This document shows positions 51,940 to 60,445 of a stretch of 64,000 nt of DNA, piece after piece (within the stretch, counting starts at the first letter, position 1; every line of letters begins with the position of its first letter). The position numbers were made by a program, and so were the translations under genes. A model generated the notes under the pieces. It did not search any database, was not told where the DNA came from, and worked only from the letters and a program-made list of their open reading frames with translations. Origin of the DNA: Chloroflexi bacterium 54-19 (lineage in GTDB: Bacteria > Chloroflexota > Chloroflexia > Chloroheliales > Chloroheliaceae); NCBI GenBank assembly GCA_001898225.1, contig MKTJ01000025.1, positions 7,127-71,126 of the forward strand, in the 5' to 3' direction.

Positions 51940-52172
51940 AGTCAGAAGGCAGAGGTCGGTAGTCAGTTAATAAAACGTGGTCTTTCTGACGCCGGGCATT
52001 AGAAGCTTGATTTTTAGCTACCCTCTTTTGTTACCCCGACGACCGCCCTATAGGCTATGTGTCGATTCGAGCTCTCCCGACTACGCTCTGAATACCAAAT
52101 TTCCGGTTCCTACTAACCTCTGCCCTCTGCCCTCTGCCCTCTGCCTTCTGACTACTGGCTGCTGACAACTGT
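51940..52172. repeat. Heptads between catabolic genes
   Basis: Forward units GTAGTCAGAAGGCAGAGGTC (51941-51967) and reverse units CTGCCCTCTGCCTTCTG (52118-52172), an inverted pair. The reverse units supply the last codons (VSSQ) and stop of the gene ending at 52152. Confidence 0.85.
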
Positions 52173-53066
52173 TAATCCTGGGTCCGGTTCCCCGGCCATG
52201 GCGGCGCGGGCTTCCGGCGAAGGCGGGCCACTGATGCCCCAGCGGTCCATTTTTTCGGGCACGCGCTCCCAGACTTCCGGCTGGTGGGTGGCCTCGTCAA
52301 TCTTCTGGACCTCGGCGGTGTACTCGCAGACATACCCGGCGGCATCCTGGAAATAGCAGAAGACGTTGTTGCCCGGCCCGTGACGGCCCGGCCCCCACAT
52401 CGGGTTGACCCCGTAGCGTTTGAGCGTGCCGATGCCCCGCATTACCTCGTTCATGTCGGGCAGTTCGTAGGCCACGTGGTTGAGCGAGGCGTGCGCCGCC
52501 CGGTTGAAGGAAATCGAGTGATGGTCGGTATTGACCCGCAAAAAGACCATCTGTTTTTCGCTCCAATCCGAGACCCGGAAGCCAAGTGTATCCGTAAAGA
52601 AAGGAATAATTCCCTCGAAATCGGCGGTATTGAGGACCACGTGGCTGATTTTGTTGGGACGGACCGGGGCGTTCCAGGTCTCGCCGGAATCTGCCGGAGA
52701 AACCCCGGCGGAAAGTTCGAGACAGCGCCCTTCGGGGTCAACCATCTGCAAACCATAGCCGCCGCCCGGTGTGGTCAGTTCGGCGGGCTGGCGGTAGATG
52801 GTCACGCCCTGGGCGGCAAGTTCTTCGGCGGCCCGGTCCACCGCCTCGCGGCTTTCCAGGGCGAAGGCCAGGCGGGCGATGCCGCGCCTATCGGCCTTTT
52901 CCAGGGCCAGGATAAACTTTTCCGGCCCGGCCCCGCGCAAATAGAAAGTGTCGCCAGATTGGTCTGTGATTTTCAGGCCCCACTTGTCCTGGTAGAAAGA
53001 GGCCAGGGCCGCCGGGTCGGGAGTTTTCAGGGCAATATGCCGCAGGTGGGTTAGTTTCAGGCTCAT
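52152..53066 (-). CDS. Extradiol (catechol 2,3-dioxygenase-like) VOC-family dioxygenase
   Basis: A 304-residue two-domain type I extradiol dioxygenase. Metal ligands in the second domain: His in 'NKISHVVLNTADF', His in 'ASLNHVAYELPD' and Glu in 'GYVCEYTAEV'. The first domain (about 5-120) is a non-metal VOC repeat. It should cleave a catechol-type ring next to the hydroxyls with O2, consistent with the Rieske oxygenase and hydrolase next door. The C-terminus is extended and its last residues come from repeat DNA. Confidence 0.85.
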   Translation of the reverse strand: MSLKLTHLRHIALKTPDPAALASFYQDKWGLKITDQSGDTFYLRGAGPEKFILALEKADRRGIARLAFALESREAVDRAAEELAAQGVTIYRQPAELTTPGGGYGLQMVDPEGRCLELSAGVSPADSGETWNAPVRPNKISHVVLNTADFEGIIPFFTDTLGFRVSDWSEKQMVFLRVNTDHHSISFNRAAHASLNHVAYELPDMNEVMRGIGTLKRYGVNPMWGPGRHGPGNNVFCYFQDAAGYVCEYTAEVQKIDEATHQPEVWERVPEKMDRWGISGPPSPEARAAMAGEPDPGLTVVSSQ

Positions 53067-53090
53067 TCTTTCTCCTAATTGATAAAAATC

Positions 53091-53543
53091 TTAGCGGTCA
53101 AGGCCCGCCGCTCGCCGGGCGGCGTCGATTACCGAGTTAGTGCCGCTGTTCCAGCTAAATTCCCAGAAATTATCCTCCGGGTCGGCCACATAGGACGAGC
53201 AGCCTTCGAAATACTCGGCGTCAACCGGTTCTTTCGTTACCCGCCCGCCGCTGGCGCGCCATAGTCGGGTTAACCGGTCCACTTCCTCGCGGCTGTCGAG
53301 GATAACTCCGATGGTAGAGCGAATCCCAGGGTGGCGGCTCGGTTCGGCCTCGGTCCGGCCATCCGCCGCTAAATCCGCCACCGGAAACAGGGCGAGGACG
53401 ATACCACGCAATTCAAAAGCCGCAAAATCGCCACTTTCAAAGATAAGCGGCCAGCCTATCCTCCGGTAGAAATCGCGCAGGGCCGGGACATTTCGTGCGC
53501 CAAGGGTAATAATATTTGCTAAAGGCGGCCTGGTGTCGCTCAT
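53091..53543 (-). CDS. VOC-family (glyoxalase-like) protein
   Basis: A 150-residue VOC protein: 'ALRDFYRRIGWPLIFESGDF', 'GVILDSREEVDRLTRLW' and 'FEGCSSYVADPEDNFWEFSW'. The last Glu is a typical metal ligand, but the first His position reads 'IITLGARN', so full metal binding is doubtful. Lies 24 bases from the extradiol dioxygenase gene, likely same operon; exact role unknown. Confidence 0.8.
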   Translation of the reverse strand: MSDTRPPLANIITLGARNVPALRDFYRRIGWPLIFESGDFAAFELRGIVLALFPVADLAADGRTEAEPSRHPGIRSTIGVILDSREEVDRLTRLWRASGGRVTKEPVDAEYFEGCSSYVADPEDNFWEFSWNSGTNSVIDAARRAAGLDR

Positions 53544-53575
53544 ACTTCCTCCTTTAACCTGTCTTAAAACCTGTC

Positions 53576-54409
53576 CTAAAGATTCTTGTCCAGGAAAGCG
53601 GCTACGGCCCGGTTAAAGGCTGCCGGTTGTTCCAGGTTGCTCAGGTGCCCCGCCCCCGGAATGATTTCAAAGGCCGCGCCCGGTATGCCCGTCCGCAAAA
53701 TGTCGGCCTCCGGGCGAGGCGTCACCCGGTCCTGGTCGCCCCACATCACCAGGGCTGGGACCGCCACGGTGGGCAGGACCGGGCGGGTATCGGCGGCATC
53801 GAGGGCCAGCACCATGGCCCGGTAGCCAGCAGGGTGCAACTCGCGAATCATCGCTTCGACCTCGGCCACCAGGCCGGGTGCGGGTTCGGGCGAGAGCAGG
53901 GCCGGGGCGCGCTGGCGGGCCATTTCTTCGAGCGAGAGTTCGGCCAGGGCCTTCAAACGGCCTTCCAGCCGGGCCTGTCGTTCGGCGGGTGGGCGCGCTC
54001 CGCCGCCCGTGTTGGTGTCGGACAGCACCAGGGCCAAAACCCGCTCCGGGTGTCGCCGGTAGAACTCCTGGGCCAATACGCCCCCCATCGAAAGGCCTAC
54101 GATAACCGCTTTCGGCAGTTGCAAAGCGTCCAGCAGCCCCGCCAGTTGGTCGGCGTACCAGCCCATCTTCGGCAGCCCCTCCGGTTGTTCCCCCTGGTTA
54201 CCACGTGTATAAGCACCTGGGTGCTCGGCGCTCTGGCCGTAGCCGGGCGCATCCCAGGCGATAACCCGGTAGCGGTCCGCTAGCAGTTCAAGCTGACGCT
54301 GCCAGGAGCGCGAGTTCGAACTGATACCGTGCAGGCACACCAGCGTGATTTCGCCCGAACCGCTCTCCCGGTAGAAAATTTGACGCCCATTTATGTTGGC
54401 AAAGGGCAT
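53576..54409 (-). CDS. Alpha/beta hydrolase
   Basis: A 277-residue alpha/beta hydrolase: oxyanion 'CLHGISSNSRSW', nucleophile Ser107 in 'VIVGLSMGGVLAQ', Asp in 'MWGDQDRVTPR' and His in 'PGAGHLSNLEQP'. Placed between an extradiol dioxygenase and a Rieske oxygenase, it best fits a meta-cleavage product or enol-lactone hydrolase (inference from context). Only two bases separate it from the Rieske gene stop. Confidence 0.88.
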   Translation of the reverse strand: MPFANINGRQIFYRESGSGEITLVCLHGISSNSRSWQRQLELLADRYRVIAWDAPGYGQSAEHPGAYTRGNQGEQPEGLPKMGWYADQLAGLLDALQLPKAVIVGLSMGGVLAQEFYRRHPERVLALVLSDTNTGGGARPPAERQARLEGRLKALAELSLEEMARQRAPALLSPEPAPGLVAEVEAMIRELHPAGYRAMVLALDAADTRPVLPTVAVPALVMWGDQDRVTPRPEADILRTGIPGAAFEIIPGAGHLSNLEQPAAFNRAVAAFLDKNL

Positions 54410-54411
54410 GG

Positions 54412-55530
54412 CTAGTCGCCCGCCAGGACCGCTTCGGATGGTTCGCCGTCAGGCTCCGGTTCCGGCTGGCGCTGTTTCCGGGCGGCCTGGTTGTAGACCT
54501 CCTGCTGTTTGAAAAATTCCAGGTTGAGCATCTTCCGCAGCCGGATAACCCCGATGTCGGTCTGGCCCATCTTTTCGTTTAGACGGGCCTTCAGGCTGAC
54601 CCTCTCCATCATAACCCGGTCCTGTTCGAGGACGTGCCAGTGGCGGGCTTCCAGGCGGGTCTTGTAGAGGGTCCGCCACAAGCGGCGCTCCCAGCCCTGG
54701 ACGTGGCGGTAGCGCAGGAAGTAGACATCCGACTCGTTCTCGTCGTTCGGGGTGATAAACCCGACGATGCGGAGCGGCCCGCCCGGCCCGGCGCTTTTGG
54801 GGTAAGGAATATCCAGGCGGCACCAGAGCGTCCCGGTGTCACCCAGTTCCGACCAGTCAAAGTTGACCCCTTTTTGTTTCTCGCGCTCGACCCGGAAGCC
54901 GTTAGGCATATCGACCAGCACCATGCGGTCCTGTTTCGCGCCAAAACGCAGGGTGTAGGACTTGCCGTGCAAGAACGGGGCGTGCATGGGGTCGGCCAGG
55001 TTATCGAGAGCCACCAGCCAGTTGGTCTTCCAGTGGGCGTCGCAGATAAAGCCGGTCCAACTCTCGTCTTCCAGTTCGGGCGGCACTTCCAGGGGCGGCG
55101 GCGGGAACAAATCGGTATCGCCGATGTAGGCCCAGACCAGCCCGACCCGCTCCTGGGTCGGGAAGCCCTTTAGCTTGAGCCGCTTTAGCAGTTTGCTGTC
55201 GGGGCCTTCCGCCGGGACCGCCGTACAGATACCCTCGCCGTTAAAGGCCACGCCGTGATAGCCGCAGACAAGCTGGCCCTCGACGACATCGCCCAGCGAT
55301 AGGGCCGCGCCCCGGTGCGGGCAGAAATCAATAAAAGTGTGGGCCTTGCCCTTGTCGTCCCGGTAGACCACCAGGTCTTCGCCCAGGGCTTTGACCGCGA
55401 CCGGGCGGTCGGTCAGTTTTTCCGAGGGCAGCATCACATACCAGCGGTTCCGCAGACCCTTTTTAAGACCTTCCTCGACGCCCTCGCGGCGGTGGGTCGT
55501 TGTTTGACTTATGGTTGGGGCAATCGTCAT
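54412..55530 (-). CDS. Rieske non-haem iron oxygenase, large subunit
   Basis: A 372-residue ring-hydroxylating oxygenase of the VanA/phthalate-type single-subunit class. Rieske cluster ligands Cys70/His72 ('DFCPHRGAAL') and Cys89/His92 ('LVCGYHGVAF'); mononuclear iron 'NLADPMHAPFLHGKS' with His183 and His188. It needs a reductase partner, which is not in the window's cluster. Likely hydroxylates or O-demethylates an aromatic acid in the cytoplasm, feeding the extradiol dioxygenase. Confidence 0.9.
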   Translation of the reverse strand: MTIAPTISQTTTHRREGVEEGLKKGLRNRWYVMLPSEKLTDRPVAVKALGEDLVVYRDDKGKAHTFIDFCPHRGAALSLGDVVEGQLVCGYHGVAFNGEGICTAVPAEGPDSKLLKRLKLKGFPTQERVGLVWAYIGDTDLFPPPPLEVPPELEDESWTGFICDAHWKTNWLVALDNLADPMHAPFLHGKSYTLRFGAKQDRMVLVDMPNGFRVEREKQKGVNFDWSELGDTGTLWCRLDIPYPKSAGPGGPLRIVGFITPNDENESDVYFLRYRHVQGWERRLWRTLYKTRLEARHWHVLEQDRVMMERVSLKARLNEKMGQTDIGVIRLRKMLNLEFFKQQEVYNQAARKQRQPEPEPDGEPSEAVLAGD

Positions 55531-55569
55531 TCGGCACCTCTCCTCCTCTCGTGCAACCTGGCCGGATTT

Positions 55570-56094
55570 TTAATAACCTCTGGCGGCTTTGCGGGCCAGG
55601 GCCATCGCGCTTCCTTCGGGGTAGTCGGGCAGTTTCGGTTTGCTCGCTCCCAGCATCACCAGCATCAGGGCGTCGCCATCGGTATCGTTGCGCAGACCCC
55701 GGTACATCCCGGCGGGCGTGAAAATCATGTCGCGCGGGCCCAGGACCATTTCTTCCTCGACGCCGTTTTCTTCCCAGAAAATCGTAACGTTGCCCTGGAT
55801 AACAAAGAAAACTTCCTCGACATCGTGGTGAATGTGGAGAGGGCCTTCGCACCCGGCAGGTAAGAGCATGGTGCTGAGGGTAAAGTGCTGGGCCTCCAGG
55901 ATGTTCGGGTCGTCGTGCTGGCCGGTCCCGCCGCCGCCGAGGTAGCGAATCTGGGCCCGTTTGTAGCGGGGCGACACTTTGGTCTGGAAGTCGAGCGCGC
56001 CCCAGTCTTCCTCGCGCGAGGCAAACTTGACCGTCATTTTATCCATGCGCTCTTTTAAGGGTAACGAGGTATCGTTTTCGGTCGAAATTGGCAT
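55570..56094 (-). CDS. Cupin-domain protein
   Basis: A 174-residue single-cupin protein: 'CEGPLHIHHDVEEVFFVIQG' with two or three metal His and the Glu, then 'PRDMIFTPAGMYRGLRND' where the second-motif His appears replaced by Tyr-Arg. It could be an iron dioxygenase or isomerase in the pathway, or a ligand-binding protein. Forty bases upstream of the Rieske gene, same strand. Confidence 0.85.
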   Translation of the reverse strand: MPISTENDTSLPLKERMDKMTVKFASREEDWGALDFQTKVSPRYKRAQIRYLGGGGTGQHDDPNILEAQHFTLSTMLLPAGCEGPLHIHHDVEEVFFVIQGNVTIFWEENGVEEEMVLGPRDMIFTPAGMYRGLRNDTDGDALMLVMLGASKPKLPDYPEGSAMALARKAARGY

Positions 56095-56262
56095 AGCTTA
56101 TTATCTCCTCTTCATCTCTATAGGACTTTCGCTTGAAACATTACTTTGAGGTAGTTTAGCCTCAATATCCTGGCTTTTCCAGGCCCAAAGCGAAAGTCGT
56201 GCTCAAAAATAAATAAAAATCGTGAAAGTTAGCCTTATCTTCAGGTAAAGCTCGAAGCAGGT

Positions 56263-57018
56263 TCAGTTAAAGACGAACCCGCCGTTTACGGCCAGGAGTT
56301 GCCCGGTTATAAAGTCGGCGTCGTCCGAGAGCAGAAAGACCGCCGCCCCGGTTACATCTTCGGGGAATTGCTGGCGCTGGATGGCGCGGCCTTCGACATA
56401 TAGTTTGTGGCGGCCCGGCGCGACCGTCGAGGTGGCCTCGGTCAGGGTCAGGCCGGGAGCTATCGAGTTTATGGCGATATTGTATTCGCCCAGTTCGCGG
56501 GCCAGCGACCGGGTCATGGCGATAATCGCGCCTTTGCTGGCGACATAATGCAAGAGGACCGGCGCGCCCCACAGGGCCGTATCCGAGGCCAGGTTGACGA
56601 TTTTGCCCTTGCCCCGTTCGCGCATGAGCGGGACGAGGTGGCGGATAGCCAGCCAGGTCCCCTTGATATTGACGTTTATGACCCGCTCGAAGGTGGTCTC
56701 GTCGATTTCGTCAAAGCGTTTTCCGCCGATACCGGAGGCAATGGCGGCGTTATTGACCAGCCCGTCCAGCCCACCCCAGCGTTCGCGGACGGCGGCGGCT
56801 AAACTTTCCAGGCTGGCGGCACTGCTGATGTCGGTCTGGTGCGCGAAGACATCATTCCCGGCGGCGCGCAGTTCCTGGGCCGTTTTCTCGCCCATTTCGC
56901 CGTCAATTTCGGCAATGGCGACCCGCCCGCCTTCCCTGAGAATATGTTCGGCAAAGGCGCGTCCTAGACCCCGCCCGCCCCCGGTAACAACAACAGTTTT
57001 GCCTTCCAATCGGCCCAT
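56263..57018 (-). CDS. SDR-family oxidoreductase
   Basis: A 251-residue classical SDR with an intact site: 'VVTGGGRGLGRAFAEHI', 'VNNAAIAS', Ser in 'VNLASDTALW', catalytic 'YVASKGAI' (Tyr, Lys), and 'INSIAPGLTLTEA'. The acidic residue after the second strand ('VAIAEIDGE') indicates NAD+. First gene of the minus-strand catabolic cluster; likely a dehydrogenase for a diol or hydroxyacid intermediate. Confidence 0.9.
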   Translation of the reverse strand: MGRLEGKTVVVTGGGRGLGRAFAEHILREGGRVAIAEIDGEMGEKTAQELRAAGNDVFAHQTDISSAASLESLAAAVRERWGGLDGLVNNAAIASGIGGKRFDEIDETTFERVINVNIKGTWLAIRHLVPLMRERGKGKIVNLASDTALWGAPVLLHYVASKGAIIAMTRSLARELGEYNIAINSIAPGLTLTEATSTVAPGRHKLYVEGRAIQRQQFPEDVTGAAVFLLSDDADFITGQLLAVNGGFVFN

Positions 57019-57752
57019 CCAGGTAACTCCTATCGTTTAGCGTATTTGATTTTTGGTGCGTTGATAAGTTTGTCGTACGTTAGCGCGTTGCGCCTGGTAG
57101 TGTTTGGGTCTTTCGTTCTCAAAGCAGGTCGTCCGGGTTATGACCCAGCTTTTTAAGCAGTTCTTTCAATAATGAAATTGAAGCGTATTTGTGTTACTAC
57201 CCCGGCCCGGTACGCTTTTATAATTCGATTATAGCATAGCCCAAAACAGCATAAAATCAGGATGGCGAACTCGTAGTTATACTCGCAGTTACACCCGTAG
57301 TTAAATCCCAGTGGCACGCGCAGCCAAAAAGAAGCTCTTGTTTAATAATGCTTTTTGATTAAAATTATGTTATAATACCCGGGAACACTTATTTGGGTTG
57401 AGGTTTGAGGCTGCGCCGAGGGCGTTGCCAGTCTCGCGGGAATGTTTAATTGGCTAGTGCTAAGCAGCACCTTCAGTCTTCCTCTTTACGAAAAGCTTTC
57501 CCCCTTCACCGTTTTAATTGCTCAGTTTAATTAACAGGGCTCCGCATTTCCGTCTCTCAGGGAAAGATGGATTTTGTGGGATGCTTTCTTCTGGCCTGGC
57601 TACTCGCGCTGCCAACTTGCGGTTTGTCGGGGCCATTGTTCGACCGGGTTGAACCCTTCAACGCCGGCTTTCATTTCTTGAGGCTGTTAATACAAACTTA
57701 TTTTATCCCTGGATGAGATTTGATATTTAAGACTCAGAGAGGTTTTTAGAAC
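57019..57752. promoter_or_regulatory. Long leader region of the helicase gene with extended -10 promoter
   Basis: TGTTATAAT (57368-57376) is a good extended -10 box, although no -35 is evident. Transcription from it would give a leader of about 370 nt before the helicase start at 57753. Bases 57410-57750 are GC-mixed with several short inverted segments and no gene. Such long leaders are usual for cold-induced RNA helicases. Confidence 0.4.
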
Positions 57753-59468
57753 TTGACGACCCTTTTAGAACAACCCGTTGAAACCACCAACAACACATCT
57801 TTTAATGATTTTAACCTGCCCTCGTTCCTGCGAGAAGGTTTGAAACGGCTCGGCTTTACCAGCCCGACCGGTATCCAGAGCGAGGCTATCCCTGTGCTGA
57901 TGACCGGCCAGGACCTGATTGCCCAGTCCCAGACCGGTAGCGGTAAGACCGGGGCTTTTGCTATCCCGATGCTGGCCCGCATTACCCGCAACTCCCGCGA
58001 CTTACAGGCCCTTGTAATGGTGCCGACCCGCGAACTCTGCTTGCAGGTAACCAACGTTGTAAAACAATTGGCCGGACCGGCTGTCCGCGTAACCCCGATT
58101 TATGGCGGGGCCAGCATGGGCGGCCAGATTCGCGGCCTGTCCCAGGGCGGCTACCAGGTCGTAATCGGTACGCCGGGCCGCTTGCGCGACCACTTGAACC
58201 GGGGCACGCTGCGCCTCGACAAATTGCGCATGGTCGTGCTGGATGAAGCCGACGAAATGCTCGACCGGGGCTTCGTGCAGGACATCGAAGCTATCCTCGA
58301 AGCCGCGCCGCCTTCCGCGCAGCGCCAGACCGCCCTTTTCTCGGCTACCCTGCCGGAATGGGTCATGGAGACTGCCGTCAAACAGTTGAAGCCTGGCCAC
58401 GCCTCGATTACGGTTTCGCCTGAAGGCCAGGGCCCGGACATCGAACACCGCATTTACGACATGAAACTGCCTGACAAGACCGTGGCCCTGCGCCACCTGC
58501 TCGACACCAATTCCGACGAGTCGATCCTGGTCTTTGCCCGCACCAAACACGGGGTCAAGAAACTGGCCGCCCGGTTGCAGGAAGAAGGCTATTCCGCCGA
58601 TGGCTTGCAGGGCAACCTGAGCCAGCGCGCCCGTGAGGACGTGATGGCGGCTTTCCGCCACCGCCGCATCCGGGTGCTGGTGGCGACCAACGTGGGGGCG
58701 CGCGGCCTCGACGTTAGCGGTATCAGTCACGTGATTAACTTCGACCTGCCGGAAAGCCCCGAACTCTTTACCCACCGGGTGGGCCGGACCGGGCGTAACG
58801 GTGCCAGCGGCATCGCTATCACCTTCCTGACCGGCGAGGACCGCCTCAAGTGGCGCGAGATTGAACGCAGCATGAAAGAGGCCGGTATCGACTACAACCG
58901 CATGCCCTGGGATGGCCCGCGCGCTACTCCCGGCGCGACCGATACCGTAATCATCCAGCCCCGGCCCGGCGAATTCCGCCGCAGCCTGGGCGCACCTGGC
59001 CGCAAGTTTGACGGTGGCCGCGAGTATGGTAGCGACTTTGGGGCCCCGCGCCGTTTCGAGGGTGAGCGGGACCGCAACAGCGATTTCGGTGCGCCTCGCC
59101 GCTTCGAGGGTGACCGCGAACGCGGCAATAACTTCGGCGCGCCCCGGCGTTTCGAAGGTGACCGCGAACGCCGCCAGGAACGCGACTTTGGCGCTCCCCG
59201 CCGTTTTGAGAAGCGCGATACCTCGCGCGACTTCGCGGCTCCTCGTTTCGAGGGCGAAGCCGAGCCGGGCAACGAAAATTTCCCGGCCCGCCGCTACGAC
59301 CGCGCCAGCGAACGCAAAGGCAACTTTGGTCCGGGCAAGCGGTTCGACCGCCCCGCCAACAGCAACAGCCGCCAGGACCGAGAGTTCGACAAACCTCGCC
59401 GTTTCGAGAACAACGACCGCGGTGGTTTCAAAGGTGGGCGCACCGCGAAGTTCAAAAAGGACTTCTAG
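57753..59468 (+). CDS. DEAD-box RNA helicase with repeated basic tail
   Basis: A 571-residue helicase. Q motif 'GFTSPTGIQSEAIPVL', motif I 'AQSQTGSGKTGAF', Ia 'PTRELCLQV', II 'VLDEADEML', III 'FSATLP', V 'ATNVGARGLD', VI 'HRVGRTGRNG'. After residue 400 the tail repeats 'FGAPRRFEGDRER'-type units about six times, an Arg/Gly/Phe-rich RNA-binding and possibly phase-separating tail. The start is a TTG at 57753, preceded by GAGAGG; no ATG exists before motif Q, so this start is firm. Role: RNA unwinding in ribosome assembly or decay. Confidence 0.92.
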   Translation: MTTLLEQPVETTNNTSFNDFNLPSFLREGLKRLGFTSPTGIQSEAIPVLMTGQDLIAQSQTGSGKTGAFAIPMLARITRNSRDLQALVMVPTRELCLQVTNVVKQLAGPAVRVTPIYGGASMGGQIRGLSQGGYQVVIGTPGRLRDHLNRGTLRLDKLRMVVLDEADEMLDRGFVQDIEAILEAAPPSAQRQTALFSATLPEWVMETAVKQLKPGHASITVSPEGQGPDIEHRIYDMKLPDKTVALRHLLDTNSDESILVFARTKHGVKKLAARLQEEGYSADGLQGNLSQRAREDVMAAFRHRRIRVLVATNVGARGLDVSGISHVINFDLPESPELFTHRVGRTGRNGASGIAITFLTGEDRLKWREIERSMKEAGIDYNRMPWDGPRATPGATDTVIIQPRPGEFRRSLGAPGRKFDGGREYGSDFGAPRRFEGERDRNSDFGAPRRFEGDRERGNNFGAPRRFEGDRERRQERDFGAPRRFEKRDTSRDFAAPRFEGEAEPGNENFPARRYDRASERKGNFGPGKRFDRPANSNSRQDREFDKPRRFENNDRGGFKGGRTAKFKKDF

Positions 59469-59490
59469 TAGCAACCACACCCTAAAAATT

Positions 59491-59528
59491 AAAAAGCAGC
59501 CGCCGGTTTGCCGGTAGCTGCTTTTTTT
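59491..59528 (+). terminator. Intrinsic terminator of the helicase gene
   Basis: AAAAAGCAGC (59491-59500) pairs with GCTGCTTTTT (59517-59526); inner CCGG arms extend the stem; T7 follows. Confidence 0.88.
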
Positions 59529-59586
59529 ATTTATAATTTAGCCTGTAAAGGTCGAATAAATAATAACGTGGGAAGGTAGTAGTAAA

Positions 59587-60090
59587 ATGGCTGGCTTAAT
59601 CACTGTTCGGGATATTCAACCCGCCGACCGCCCGGTCCTGGAAAAGCTGATACCCGAATTGTGGGGTTCGCCCCTGGTGGTATCCAGGGGCCGCCTGATT
59701 AACCCGGTCCTGCTCCCCGGCTTTATCGCCGAGAAGGACGCCCAACTCGCCGGGGTTGCCACCTACCAGGTCGAAGATGGGAACTGCGAACTTGTTACCA
59801 TCAACAGTTTCTTTCCCGGTGAAGGCATCGGCAGCGCCTTAATCGAACATGTCCGCCGGAGAGCCCTCGATTCAGGTTGCGGGTGGCTCTGGCTGATTAC
59901 CACCAACGACAACCTGAACGCCCTCGGTTTTTACCAGAAACGCGGTTTTGTGCTGGCGGCCCTCTTTCCCGGCGCGGTTATGAAGGCGCGCATCTTGAAG
60001 CCGGAAATCCCCCTGGTGGCCGACAACGGTATCCCCATTCGCGACGAAATCCAGCTTCAATTGCTGCTTAACCAGGAAGACGCTGAATAG
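59587..60090 (+). CDS. GNAT-family N-acetyltransferase
   Basis: A 167-residue single GNAT domain: 'FPGEGIGSALIEHVRRRALD' (acetyl-CoA pyrophosphate loop, RxxGxG-like 'GEGIGS'), 'LWLITTNDNLNALGFYQKRGF' (classical C-terminal motif). Substrate unknown. Confidence 0.9.
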   Translation: MAGLITVRDIQPADRPVLEKLIPELWGSPLVVSRGRLINPVLLPGFIAEKDAQLAGVATYQVEDGNCELVTINSFFPGEGIGSALIEHVRRRALDSGCGWLWLITTNDNLNALGFYQKRGFVLAALFPGAVMKARILKPEIPLVADNGIPIRDEIQLQLLLNQEDAE

Positions 60091-60146
60091 TCAATTAAAA
60101 AGGTTTGGCAGGTTGAAGGTCTGCAATTATAGAGTAAGGGTGTGCC

Positions 60147-60328
60147 TTGTCATTCCGTGCGTAGCACGGAATCTCCGGTCCGTAGGACAATATCCGTAAC
60201 AATGGGTTGCCTAAATTCTAACCCTGGCCTTTCAAGACAGCCTTACTTGGGAGGCAGGGATATTCGCCAGCGGCGCTGCCCACTGGGAACCCTACGGGCT
60301 AGATTCCTCCACAAGGTCGGAATGACAA
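60147..60328. repeat. Palindromic element with inverted ends, 182 bp
   Basis: TTGTCATTCCGTGC (60147) to CGGAATGACAA (60318-60328). Left core GGTCCGTAGGACAATATCC; right part is the long variant in reverse (CTACGGGCTAGATTCC). No coding capacity. The rest of 60091-60445 holds only the next terminator. Confidence 0.8.
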
Positions 60329-60389
60329 GAGAGGGGCTTTACCCATAGTGGATAAGTTTTTTCAAACCTAAAAAGATATTTCAAAATAA

Positions 60390-60427
60390 AATGAGCCATC
60401 CCAACCTCAAAATTCGGGATGACTCAT
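60390..60427 (-). terminator. Terminator of the antiporter gene
   Basis: ATGAGCCATCCC (60392) pairs with GGGATGACTCAT (60416-60427) with one mismatch, 19 bases past the stop on the minus strand. Confidence 0.7.
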
Positions 60428-60445
60428 GTCTAATTTATTTCGAAA

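Noticed and set aside
58002..59480. 492-residue minus-strand frame opposite the helicase
   Set aside because: Ala/Val-rich mirror of the helicase tail repeats; the helicase motifs are complete on the plus strand.
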